Source: an uncultured Clostridium sp. (GTDB taxonomy: Bacteria; Bacillota; Clostridia; TANB77; CAG-508). From it: a stretch of 5,804 nucleotides of DNA. Below, piece by piece: positions 1-5,529 of the stretch (position 1 is its first letter; each line of letters starts with the position of its first letter). Below the pieces are notes generated by a model, which did no database searches, was not told the DNA's origin, and was given only the letters and a program-made list of their open reading frames with translations. Where the stretch lies: the NCBI GenBank assembly GCA_946008205.1, contig CAMGAZ010000100.1, positions 1 through 5,804 of the forward strand, written 5' to 3'. Made by a program: the position numbers and the translations under genes.

Positions 1-498
1 ATAGTCATTATATATAATAAAATCAAACATATTTTGCAATTCTTTGTTGTTCATAAATTCATTATATTGCTGCCATATTTCTTGAATTCTTTCCTGCTCT
101 TTTTCCTCGGTTAAATTTCTTTCTTTTAGCTTTTTTAATGCTATATGTATGTTTCTTGGTACCAAATAAATTGTAATTATATCTGGTCTAATCTTTTTCC
201 AGTCTTTTATTGTCGTGTAGTGCATTTCAAATACATAATTTTCGTCTGATAGAATTTCGTCTTTTAGATACGCATAGGTTCCACCAAACACTTCAAAGTC
301 ATATGCTATCTTATCTTGCTTTTTCATCTCTTCCAACTCTTGCTTGGTCATAAATAACCCTGTTTTTCCGTTTTGCTCTCCTGGTCTTATTGCTCTTGTT
401 CTTATTGTATGTACCTTTTTAAAAGCTAACTTTTTTTCAACTTCTTCTGCAAAATATGATTTTCCTACTCCTGTAATTCCTGAAAGTGCTAGTAACAT
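1..498 (-). CDS. Guanylate-kinase-like P-loop nucleotide kinase, 3' end cut by the window edge
   Basis: The 166 visible codons read as a nucleotide kinase of the guanylate kinase fold, which phosphorylates GMP with ATP in the cytoplasm. Residues 7-14 (GITGVGKS) are the P-loop. TRAIRPGE (34-41) matches the TRxxRxGE element of guanylate kinases that contacts the GMP phosphate. FGGTYAY (71-77) sits where the family has its FGNxYGT nucleotide-binding segment. ALKKLKERNLTEE is the arginine-bearing lid region, and FDFIIYND near the edge matches the family's closing YDYxxxND. Only about 20 residues should be missing for the usual 180-200. The start is ATG at 496-498, with AGAGG at 508-512 eight bases upstream. 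The P-loop differs from the canonical SGPSGVGKS, and the central segment (NYVFEMHYTTIKDW) departs from the usual IDVQG-type strand. It may therefore be a paralogue rather than the housekeeping enzyme, so no gene symbol is given. It has its own promoter candidate at 536-564. Confidence 0.82.
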   Translation of the reverse strand, partial: MLLALSGITGVGKSYFAEEVEKKLAFKKVHTIRTRAIRPGEQNGKTGLFMTKQELEEMKKQDKIAYDFEVFGGTYAYLKDEILSDENYVFEMHYTTIKDWKKIRPDIITIYLVPRNIHIALKKLKERNLTEEKEQERIQEIWQQYNEFMNNKELQNMFDFIIYNDY

Positions 499-535
499 AT
501 TTGTTTTCCTCTAAATTATTTCTATTAATATTCAT

Positions 536-564
536 ACTATATCATATTTATTAATTTTTTTCTA
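536..564 (-). promoter_or_regulatory. Probable sigma-A promoter of the guanylate-kinase-like gene
   Basis: On the minus strand, TAGAAA (559-564) is followed after 17 bases by TATAGT (536-541). The -10 box is preceded by TG plus one base, an extended -10. The -35 box matches the consensus at four of six positions. The predicted start near 529 would give a leader of about 30 bases. This suggests the kinase can be transcribed separately from the acyltransferase. Confidence 0.45.
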
Positions 565-624
565 CCTTTCTCTAACAAATAATTGCAGTCCATTAATAAC
601 TTTGTTTATATGAAATAATTATAG

Positions 625-653
625 TGAACTGTAACTATATATGTTACAGTTCA
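625..653 (-). terminator. Perfect 11-bp hairpin at the end of the acyltransferase gene
   Basis: TGAACTGTAAC (625-635) and its exact complement (643-653) enclose a 7-base loop, TATATAT. The acyltransferase stop codon (644-646) lies inside the right arm. The position fits transcription termination or 3'-end protection. On the minus strand, however, it is followed by mixed ACTATAATTATTTC rather than a run of T, so intrinsic termination would be weak. Confidence 0.45.
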
Positions 654-1735
654 ATTCTCAAAATATTATTCAATTTTTCTTCTATTATCTTTTCAGTTTT
701 GCTTACTTTCTTGTTTTTAAAAATAATTTTGCATAATTTAACTCGTATATACTCAATCGTACAGCAAACAATGTAAATAGCTACTAGACATAGCAGTATA
801 TATAATATGTACATCAGAGATTGCTGATATTGATATGCATTTAGAGTTAGCCCCTTCAAAAAGATATTTTCATGTATAATATACACCGTTAAGCTCAAAG
901 GATGAATTGTATTAACTATTTTTTGTATTAGATTACTATTTATTTTTAATTCTTTAAAATACATAAATATCATAATTGAAGATATTACAACCCATATTGA
1001 ATTATATGCCATGTCCTTTCGAGCATACACTTGATAAATCATGTTCTTACTTGCCAGTGAATTTGTTATTATACTATATATAAATGTTATTATTCCACAA
1101 ATGATATATCCTAATAAATACTTACTTTTTTGTGTTTTTACTTGGCTACAATGCAACTTAATATAGCCACCTATGATGTATACGTATAACATTGTAATAA
1201 AATTGATTCCAGTTATATCATTAAATACTACACTTCTAGGATATATATTTCCTATAATTGTCAAAATGATTGTTAATATAATTAACAAGTATTGGTATTG
1301 TTTTTTGCTCATATTCACTAAAAATACTTTTAATATCGGTGCTAGAAAAAGCATTGCTATGTATACGGTAATGAACCAATAATGTTCCGTTATTATAGGA
1401 AACATAGATTTTATTGTATTGTGTAGGGTAATCCCTTTATTAAATAAAACTATCTCCACTATCCATATAGTAACTGTATAAAATAAAACTGTTTTCCAAA
1501 TTTTAAATACTTTATTTAACTTTAATGGTTTATCTACTAAAAAATATCCAGTTATTAAGAAGTAGCAATTCACTGCAACACATGCAAAGCTATCTATAAA
1601 TCTTACAATTAAATAGTTTACTGTGCTAATATTATAGTTTGATTGTAGTGTTTCTCTAGATGTGAAATGCATAAACAATATCATAAGCATACACAAGATT
1701 TTTAGAAGGTCAAGACCTGTATTTCTTTTTTTCAT
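644..1735 (-). CDS. Acyltransferase family 3 (AT3) integral membrane acyltransferase
   Basis: This 363-residue polytopic membrane protein has the hallmarks of acyltransferase family 3, whose members usually O-acetylate surface polysaccharides, lipids or antibiotics using a cytoplasmic acyl donor. The N-terminus NTGLDLLKILCMLMILFMHF carries the family's opening helix with the conserved histidine (His23) that is thought to be catalytic. EHYWFITVYIAMLFLAPIL (117-135) and SLTVYIIHE (281-289) match further typical segments. I count about ten hydrophobic helices, roughly at 8-24, 41-66, 75-98, 118-140, 147-166, 174-192, 206-227, 245-262, 280-298 and 308-334, followed by a basic tail. The length is normal for the family. 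The start is ATG at 1733-1735, with GGAG at 1743-1746 seven bases upstream. It lies 37 bases after the SipW-type remnant with no convincing promoter between, so it is probably co-transcribed from 2162-2191. The acceptor cannot be told from sequence; surface glycan is a guess. Confidence 0.9.
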   Translation of the reverse strand: MKKRNTGLDLLKILCMLMILFMHFTSRETLQSNYNISTVNYLIVRFIDSFACVAVNCYFLITGYFLVDKPLKLNKVFKIWKTVLFYTVTIWIVEIVLFNKGITLHNTIKSMFPIITEHYWFITVYIAMLFLAPILKVFLVNMSKKQYQYLLIILTIILTIIGNIYPRSVVFNDITGINFITMLYVYIIGGYIKLHCSQVKTQKSKYLLGYIICGIITFIYSIITNSLASKNMIYQVYARKDMAYNSIWVVISSIMIFMYFKELKINSNLIQKIVNTIHPLSLTVYIIHENIFLKGLTLNAYQYQQSLMYILYILLCLVAIYIVCCTIEYIRVKLCKIIFKNKKVSKTEKIIEEKLNNILRIEL

Positions 1736-1772
1736 TTTTATTCTCCAATATTTGTCTTATATAATTTTTCAA

Positions 1773-1908
1773 TTAGTATATTACCATTCTTGTTCCATTT
1801 ACAGTTCCTGCATAGGTTGGTGCTGCAGTACCACTAATAGTTAATGTTTGGTTTGATATTACGGCATAACCAATTCCTATTAATAAAACAAGTTTTCTTA
1901 TTTTTCAT
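1773..1908 (-). pseudogene. Frameshifted remnant with a SipW-type signal peptide
   Basis: From ATG at 1906-1908 the reading is MKNKK, then a one-base shift at a run of four A, then LVLLIGIGYAVISNQTLT and ISGTAAPTYAGTVNGTRMVI, ending with Tyr and TAA at 1773-1775. The stretch of 136 bases is exactly 44 codons plus a stop plus one extra base. A short basic start, a hydrophobic core ending GYA, then LTISGTA is the layout of clostridial exported proteins with TasA/SipW-like signal peptides (family resemblance recalled, not searched). Left unshifted, the ATG yields only a 24-residue peptide without that pattern. The mature protein is also missing, since the stop comes just after the signal region. 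AAGGG at 1921-1925 is a weak, distant ribosome site (12 bases). It sits 24 bases after the 60-residue gene and 37 bases before the acyltransferase, inside the presumed operon. Confidence 0.62.
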
Positions 1909-1932
1909 TCGTTTTCACATCCCTTATAGCTT

Positions 1933-2115
1933 TTAAATATATTTAATTATTGATATCATTCCATTTAAAAGTTGAATTGATATTATAATGATAAAAGCAT
2001 GCAAAATAAGATTATGAGTCATACTTATCCATTTAAGATGACTCATAATCTTATTATTTAATTTATATCTATGTATTTTCATATTATCTATTTTAGTACT
2101 CTCAGATGTCTTCAT
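1933..2115 (-). CDS. Small protein of unknown function with one hydrophobic C-terminal segment
   Basis: I do not recognise this 60-residue protein. The first 35 residues are polar and basic (MKTSESTKIDNMKIHRYKLN at the start). From about residue 36 it is strongly hydrophobic (LILHAFIIIISIQLLNGM), ending ISIIKYI, so it could be a single-pass membrane protein or a small membrane-active peptide. Support for expression is better than usual for so short a gene: a -35/-10 pair at 2162-2191 and AAAGGAG at 2121-2127, five bases from the ATG. Residues 21-37 are encoded by an 18-bp inverted repeat, so the mRNA should form a large hairpin inside the coding region. It leads a likely operon with the SipW-type remnant and the acyltransferase. 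Alternatives are a leader peptide of an attenuator, or a truncated gene whose 3' half was replaced by the repeat. Confidence 0.5.
   Translation of the reverse strand: MKTSESTKIDNMKIHRYKLNNKIMSHLKWISMTHNLILHAFIIIISIQLLNGMISIIKYI
2005..2055. repeat. 18-bp perfect inverted repeat inside the 60-residue gene
   Basis: AATAAGATTATGAGTCAT (2005-2022) is exactly complementary to 2038-2055. After one unpaired base, CTTA (2024-2027) pairs with TAAG (2034-2037), leaving a six-base loop. On the minus strand the stem is followed by TTTTGCATGCTTTT, a partial T-rich tail. It could act as an attenuator or terminator, or be a small palindromic element. No flanking target duplication is evident. Confidence 0.85.
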
Positions 2116-2120
2116 AGTTA

Positions 2121-2127
2121 CTCCTTT
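2121..2127 (-). promoter_or_regulatory. Strong ribosome binding site of the 60-residue gene
   Basis: AAAGGAG on the minus strand lies five bases upstream of the ATG at 2113-2115. This near-ideal site, together with the upstream promoter, is the main reason for accepting the small gene as real. Confidence 0.7.
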
Positions 2128-2161
2128 GTTTCGTCTAAATTATTACTTAGGCGTTAAACAA

Positions 2162-2191
2162 ATTATAACATAATTCGACATTTTCTGTCTA
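2162..2191 (-). promoter_or_regulatory. Promoter of the small-protein / acyltransferase operon
   Basis: On the minus strand, TAGACA (2186-2191) is separated by 18 bases from TATAAT (2162-2167), which is preceded by TGT, making an extended -10. The predicted start near 2155 gives a leader of about 40 bases before the ATG at 2115. It lies just after the terminator of the upstream transporter gene, as expected for a new transcription unit. Confidence 0.7.
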
Positions 2192-2211
2192 GATATTTTT
2201 TATAATTTTTT

Positions 2212-2243
2212 AAAAGGTATTATTTATATAAATAACACCTTTT
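2212..2243 (-). terminator. Hairpin terminator after the EamA transporter gene
   Basis: AAAAGGTATTATTTA (2212-2226) pairs with 2229-2243 over 15 positions with one G-U pair, and the central A/T pairs melt into the loop. On the minus strand it is an A-rich lead, a stem around GGTGTTATT/AATAATACC, then TTTT. It starts 13 bases after the transporter stop codon. The plus strand has a longer T run (TTTTTT), so it could work in both directions, but no plus-strand gene needs it. Confidence 0.7.
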
Positions 2244-2256
2244 TTCATATAATATT

Positions 2257-3156
2257 TTATCCTGCTAGGCCTTCGCTTATTCCTAATAGCACTATTCCAA
2301 ATAGAACAGTAAATATCGCAACATATTCTTTTGCCTTTAGCTTTTCTTTTAATAATATTCTTGCAAGCAATACAGACATGATACTATAAGACGCTACTAC
2401 CGGAGCTGAAAGTGTTGAATTTGCAGCCATTGCATATACATAAGTTGATTGTCCAAGCGTTTCAAAAATTGCTGCCATAAGTTTTTCTTTTTCTTCACGA
2501 ATTTTTATTTTTTCCTTCTTAATCTTCAAGTATATAAACGATATAATTCCATATATAAAGAATGTAAATTCATACGCTATGAGTGCTGCATCCTCACTAA
2601 TTAATTCCAACTTATCTAAGTATATAGCGTCTAAGAATGTTCCTGCGCCGTCTAATAAGCAGTAGATTAATGGGAAGAATATTGCTAAAAATATAACCTT
2701 CTTTCCCATCTTTTCTTTCTTTTGTTCTCCCATTTCTTTTTTACTTTCTAGGTAAGATAGAGCAGCAACTCCTATTCCAATTATAATTATTCCGATTATG
2801 TCTAATGCACCTAATGCATCTTTAAAAACTATAAATAGTAAAAGAGCCGCTACTATTCCTGAAGAATTTTGTATTGGCGAAGATATTGATAGTTCAATAT
2901 ATCTTAATCCTTTATACCCAATTATCATTGATGCTATGTAAAAAAATGATACAGGTAAGTATTTTATTATATCTATTAATTGAAAAGTTACTCCTTGTGT
3001 TATGATATAAATTACTGCATGTATTCCCATTACAAGTCCTACCATTATGCCTGTTTTTAAATGGCTATACTTGTCCTCTTCTTTTGCTCCTTTTTTATAA
3101 AATAAATCTGCTACTGCCCATAGTAGTAATGTTATTGTTGCATATACAAACCACAT
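2257..3156 (-). CDS. EamA/DMT-family membrane transporter
   Basis: This 299-residue protein has the EamA (drug/metabolite transporter) architecture: two homologous halves of about five helices each, inserted in the cytoplasmic membrane and usually exporting amino acids, metabolites or drugs. The first half runs from WFVYATITLLLWAVADLFYK to about residue 135. A lysine/glutamate-rich loop (about 138-153) follows, then the second half from about 154. The end is typical: residues 251-270 (APVVASYSIM...) with LLKEKL at 268-273, then a last helix ending GIVLLG, matching the family's P...L....LLxExL element. The length is normal (about 290-310). The start is ATG at 3154-3156, with a GGGGG-containing ribosome site at 3165-3169 eight bases upstream. 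It has its own consensus promoter (3201-3230) and a terminator (2212-2243), so it is probably a single-gene transcript. The substrate cannot be inferred. Confidence 0.92.
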   Translation of the reverse strand: MWFVYATITLLLWAVADLFYKKGAKEEDKYSHLKTGIMVGLVMGIHAVIYIITQGVTFQLIDIIKYLPVSFFYIASMIIGYKGLRYIELSISSPIQNSSGIVAALLLFIVFKDALGALDIIGIIIIGIGVAALSYLESKKEMGEQKKEKMGKKVIFLAIFFPLIYCLLDGAGTFLDAIYLDKLELISEDAALIAYEFTFFIYGIISFIYLKIKKEKIKIREEKEKLMAAIFETLGQSTYVYAMAANSTLSAPVVASYSIMSVLLARILLKEKLKAKEYVAIFTVLFGIVLLGISEGLAG

Positions 3157-3200
3157 ATTTTTTTCCCCCTATTATTACTTTCAAATTTTATAACCAGTAA

Positions 3201-3230
3201 ATTATACTATATTTTTTTCTGGACTGTCAA
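3201..3230 (-). promoter_or_regulatory. Consensus promoter of the EamA transporter gene
   Basis: On the minus strand, a perfect TTGACA (3225-3230) is followed after 18 bases by a perfect TATAAT (3201-3206). The predicted start near 3194 gives a leader of about 40 bases ending in the ribosome site at 3165-3169. No operator-like repeat overlaps it, suggesting constitutive expression. Confidence 0.82.
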
Positions 3231-3257
3231 GAAAATAATATTAATTTTTAATCGTTA

Positions 3258-3276
3258 ATGATGTTTTAGACATCAT
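3258..3276. repeat. Small 7-bp hairpin between the lipoprotein remnant and the transporter
   Basis: ATGATGT (3258-3264) and ACATCAT (3270-3276) are exact complements around a five-base loop. The hairpin lies about 58 bases after the lipoprotein remnant ends and about 28 bases before the transporter -35 box, so a terminator is possible. Neither strand has a convincing T run after it. Confidence 0.35.
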
Positions 3277-3333
3277 AGTTTATCATTGGTATTAGTAATT
3301 TACTGAAAATAATCCAGGCTAATATTATAGTAA

Positions 3334-4068
3334 TTATTTAGGTAATGTTACCTCTTTATAACCTGAAATTGTGTCTGTTTCTATTTTAAAAGTGCCATAT
3401 AGATAGCTTGTTAGATAGTCTTTTTTATTTAATTTGGTTCTTTAACATCTTCATCTGTTACACTATCAAATTTATATTCAAAAGTTGTTATGTTTTCTAC
3501 TTTTTGTCCATTTTCATTAATTATTTCAACTTTTTTGATTGTTAAACCTGTTTCTTTTTCTACATAGACAGATATTTTTTCCGTATTTTCACTGTATAGT
3601 GTACTAGGACTATATTTACCTGAAACTTCATAAAATTCTTTTCCATCTATTTTTACTGTCTTTATACTTGTAAGAATACTATTTATAATTCTCTCTAAAA
3701 GTGAATTACTATATCCTACATTTGAAATTACAGTATAACTAGCAAATGGTGTAACTCCTTCCGGTGCTTCTATATGAGAACCTCTAACTGGTTTTGGAGA
3801 AATTCCTCCATAAACAGTATCAGTAGTCATATTTATGTTTCCATCTTTTTCAGTATATACTCTATGTCTTTCAGCATTATCATATTGAATTATTTTTGTT
3901 TCATTTCCATCTTTATTTTTTCTCTTTAATATGAGCTTATCTATATCATCCTTTATAAAACGTTCTGTTTCTAATGTATATTCGCTTGTTATAGAACTCT
4001 TTATTTACATCTGTTACATTAAATCCTTTTAAACGGCAACTTACTATGTATACTGTTAGCAAATCAAT
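3334..4068 (-). pseudogene. Broken LolA-like / clostridial lipoprotein-type gene with two frameshifts
   Basis: Three consecutive frames join into one protein of about 245 residues. Frame one (from 4068, just after a stop at 4069-4071) reads LLTVYIVSCRLKGFNVTDVN. Frame two (4004-3429) continues ITSEYTLETERFIKDDID, later VYVEKETGLTIKKVEII and FEYKFDSVTDEDVKEPN, then stops. Frame three reads LNKKDYLTSYLYGTFKIETD and ends VTLPK at 3334. The pattern of a YVEKETGLxIKK strand, YxF, a TDEDxKEP turn and a trailing LNxY is what I recall from clostridial outer-membrane-lipoprotein-carrier-like (LolA-fold) lipoproteins. IVSC in frame one could be a lipobox. The second break is repaired by one extra T in AAATTAAA, giving EPNLNKKDY; the first needs a one-base deletion or a two-base insertion near 3995-4005. 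No start codon or ribosome site remains. An ATG at 3828-3830 lies inside frame two but has no ribosome site and is an internal methionine. Its start abuts the ATPase stop (13 bases between). Confidence 0.72.
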
Positions 4069-4084
4069 TTATATAATGTATATA

Positions 4085-5272
4085 TTATTTCATAAGCCAA
4101 TTTGCTATATCATATACTTGAACTCCTTCATATTGATAATCATCATGTCTTGTTCTTGCAATTATTATCTTTGGGTATGCATCTTTAATTTTTAATAATG
4201 GGCGAACTTCTCTTTCTAGAGTTTTATCCTCACTTATATCATCTGAAACTTGAATATACAATTTTTCATTACGTTTCATTGCAACAAAATCAACTTCAGA
4301 ATTATATAATTCTCCGACATATACTTCATAACCTCTTCTTAATAATTCTATTGCAACTATATTTTCATACACTCTACCATAATTGATATTTTTTGTCCCT
4401 AGTTTTGCATATTTAAAAGTTTGATCAACCAAATAATATTTATCTATTGAAGATAAATATCTTTTTCCTTGAATATCGTATCTTCTTATTTTATAAAAAG
4501 CAAATGCATCACATAAATAATTTATATAATTTCCAACTGTTTTATCATTTGTATTTGCGTTGTTTTCATTTAATTTGTTAGCAATTTTTCTACAAGATGT
4601 TAAATTTGAAATGTTATCCATCATAAATTCAGTTAAGCTATCCATTAAACTAATATTTTGTATATTATATTTTTGTTGAATATCTCTAACAATTAAAGCA
4701 TTATATACTTCATTTATATAGTTATATTTCTTTTGATTTTCATTGTATATATATGAGCCAGACATTCCGCCTTCAAAAACAAATTTATCAAAAGCTTCTT
4801 GTATATTGTTATATTTAAAGTATTGCATAAATTCTTTAAAAGAAAAAGGATATACTCGTATTTCATATGTTCTACCTGTAAATAAAGTAGCTAAATCACT
4901 ACTCAATAAAAAAGCATTTGAACCAGTTATATATATATCGTATTTTTCTTCTGCATGTAAACTATTTATTGTTCTTTCAAATTCTTTACACATTTGAACT
5001 TCATCTATTAATACAAAATTTTTCTTTCCTTCTATATAATGTTCTTCCACATAATTATTTAATGATATATAATCTCTTAATTTATCAAATTTTACTAAGT
5101 TAAAATTAATATTTATTATATTTGAATCTTTAATATTTTCAGTAATATATTCTTTGAACATTTCTAATAATTTTGATTTACCACTACGTCTAACACCAGT
5201 TATAACTTTAATATCTGGTGTCCCAATAATATCTATTAAATCTTTTAAATATTCTCTTTCAATTAATTTCAT
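4085..5272 (-). CDS. AAA_14/DUF4143-family ATP-binding protein
   Basis: This 395-residue protein belongs to the large bacterial/archaeal AAA_14 plus DUF4143 family of P-loop ATPases, whose cellular role is poorly defined. Residues 26-33 (GVRRSGKS) are Walker A. NFVLIDEVQ (85-93, Asp90/Glu91) is Walker B. ITGSN (115-119) fits sensor 1, and FTGRTYEIRVYPFSFKEF (131-148) is the family's SGR...PxSFxEF signature. The C-terminal DUF4143 part contains a winged-helix-like middle and an EVDFVA (326-331)...YIQVS (339-343) segment. That segment resembles a restriction-endonuclease-like core, but the usual catalytic lysine position reads Ser, as is common in this family. The open frame extends upstream to 5488, but the real start is ATG at 5270-5272: AGGTGG lies nine bases upstream, the promoter lies between, and MKLIEREYL is the usual family start. 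It appears to be a single gene with no partner, under its own palindromic control region. Confidence 0.93.
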   Translation of the reverse strand: MKLIEREYLKDLIDIIGTPDIKVITGVRRSGKSKLLEMFKEYITENIKDSNIININFNLVKFDKLRDYISLNNYVEEHYIEGKKNFVLIDEVQMCKEFERTINSLHAEEKYDIYITGSNAFLLSSDLATLFTGRTYEIRVYPFSFKEFMQYFKYNNIQEAFDKFVFEGGMSGSYIYNENQKKYNYINEVYNALIVRDIQQKYNIQNISLMDSLTEFMMDNISNLTSCRKIANKLNENNANTNDKTVGNYINYLCDAFAFYKIRRYDIQGKRYLSSIDKYYLVDQTFKYAKLGTKNINYGRVYENIVAIELLRRGYEVYVGELYNSEVDFVAMKRNEKLYIQVSDDISEDKTLEREVRPLLKIKDAYPKIIIARTRHDDYQYEGVQVYDIANWLMK

Positions 5273-5281
5273 AATAATTAT

Positions 5282-5287
5282 CCACCT
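5282..5287 (-). promoter_or_regulatory. Ribosome binding site that fixes the ATPase start
   Basis: AGGTGG on the minus strand lies nine bases from the ATG at 5270-5272. It falls immediately downstream of the predicted transcription start, giving a leader of only about 16 bases. The 72 extra codons of the open frame back to 5488 therefore lie upstream of transcription. Confidence 0.8.
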
Positions 5288-5294
5288 CAAATAT

Positions 5295-5323
5295 ATTATA
5301 ACATTCATTTCGCAAAAAGTAAA
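5295..5323 (-). promoter_or_regulatory. Extended -10 promoter of the ATPase gene
   Basis: On the minus strand, TTTACT (5318-5323) lies 17 bases before TATAAT (5295-5300). The -10 box is preceded by TGT, an extended -10 that compensates for a four-of-six -35 box. One arm of the inverted repeat lies in the spacer and the other lies upstream of the -35 box. Confidence 0.72.
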
Positions 5324-5343
5324 TATTTTTATGTTTGCGAAAT
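5307..5343. promoter_or_regulatory. Palindromic operator candidate over the ATPase promoter
   Basis: ATTTCGCAAA (5307-5316) is exactly complementary to TTTGCGAAAT (5334-5343), with 17 bases between and a small AAATATTT palindrome (5321-5328) at the centre. The arms are about 27 bp apart centre to centre, so two dimers or one bridging protein could bind on similar faces of the helix and cover the -35 box. The CG within each arm stands out in such AT-rich DNA. No regulator is encoded next to it apart from the MerR remnant, whose own operator looks different, so the binder is unknown; the ATPase itself is one possibility. Confidence 0.65.
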
Positions 5344-5432
5344 AAGCATTTTTATTATACACAATAATTATAAATTTATTTATAAAAACTGTGAAAAAGT
5401 GTCTATTATCAAAGTTTTGTGTAATAAAAGAT

Positions 5433-5465
5433 AGGAGTAAAATAATAGAACTCCTTTCAGAGTCC
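5433..5465 (-). other. Two mutually exclusive small hairpins upstream of the ATPase control region
   Basis: On the minus strand, GGACTC (5460-5465) can pair with GAGTTC (5448-5453) with one G-U pair, or AGGAGT (5450-5455) can pair with ACTCCT (5433-5438). The two pairings share bases. The second is followed by ATCTTTTATT. This may be a leftover terminator or attenuator of the MerR transcript, but stems of six pairs are weak evidence. Confidence 0.25.
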
Positions 5466-5529
5466 TTCCTTTTAATAGTAAAAATCACTTAACTAATTTA
5501 TTCTCTCTCATAAAAAAAGTTATAAATCA

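Noticed and set aside
1173..1382. Plus-strand open frame opposite the acyltransferase
   Set aside because: Shadow of an intact, clearly recognisable membrane protein gene; no ribosome site. The plus-strand frames opposite the ATPase (4198-5345) and across 1662-1844 were rejected for the same reason.
2005..2055. Two-unit CRISPR-like repeat
   Set aside because: It is a single inverted pair with a 15-base loop, not spaced direct repeats, and no cas gene is present.
3429..3830. Free-standing 133-residue gene beginning MTTDTVYGG
   Set aside because: The same frame is open and family-like for 58 more codons upstream to 4004, and the ATG has no ribosome site. It is an internal methionine of the broken lipoprotein gene.
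4085..5272. Stand-alone defence system or nuclease toxin based on the DUF4143 endonuclease-like core
   Set aside because: The catalytic lysine position is not conserved (YIQVS), no partner gene is present, and the family is widespread outside defence contexts. The sequence alone does not support the claim.
5307..5343. Inverted repeat read as the end of a transposable element carrying the ATPase
   Set aside because: No matching copy of the arms was seen near the other end of the gene (about 4000-4090), and the arms sit exactly around the promoter, which fits an operator better.
5273..5488. N-terminal extension of 72 codons on the ATPase
   Set aside because: It has no ribosome site, reads through the promoter and the inverted repeat, and is unlike the family. 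The AGGTGG-preceded ATG at 5270-5272 gives the normal start and length.
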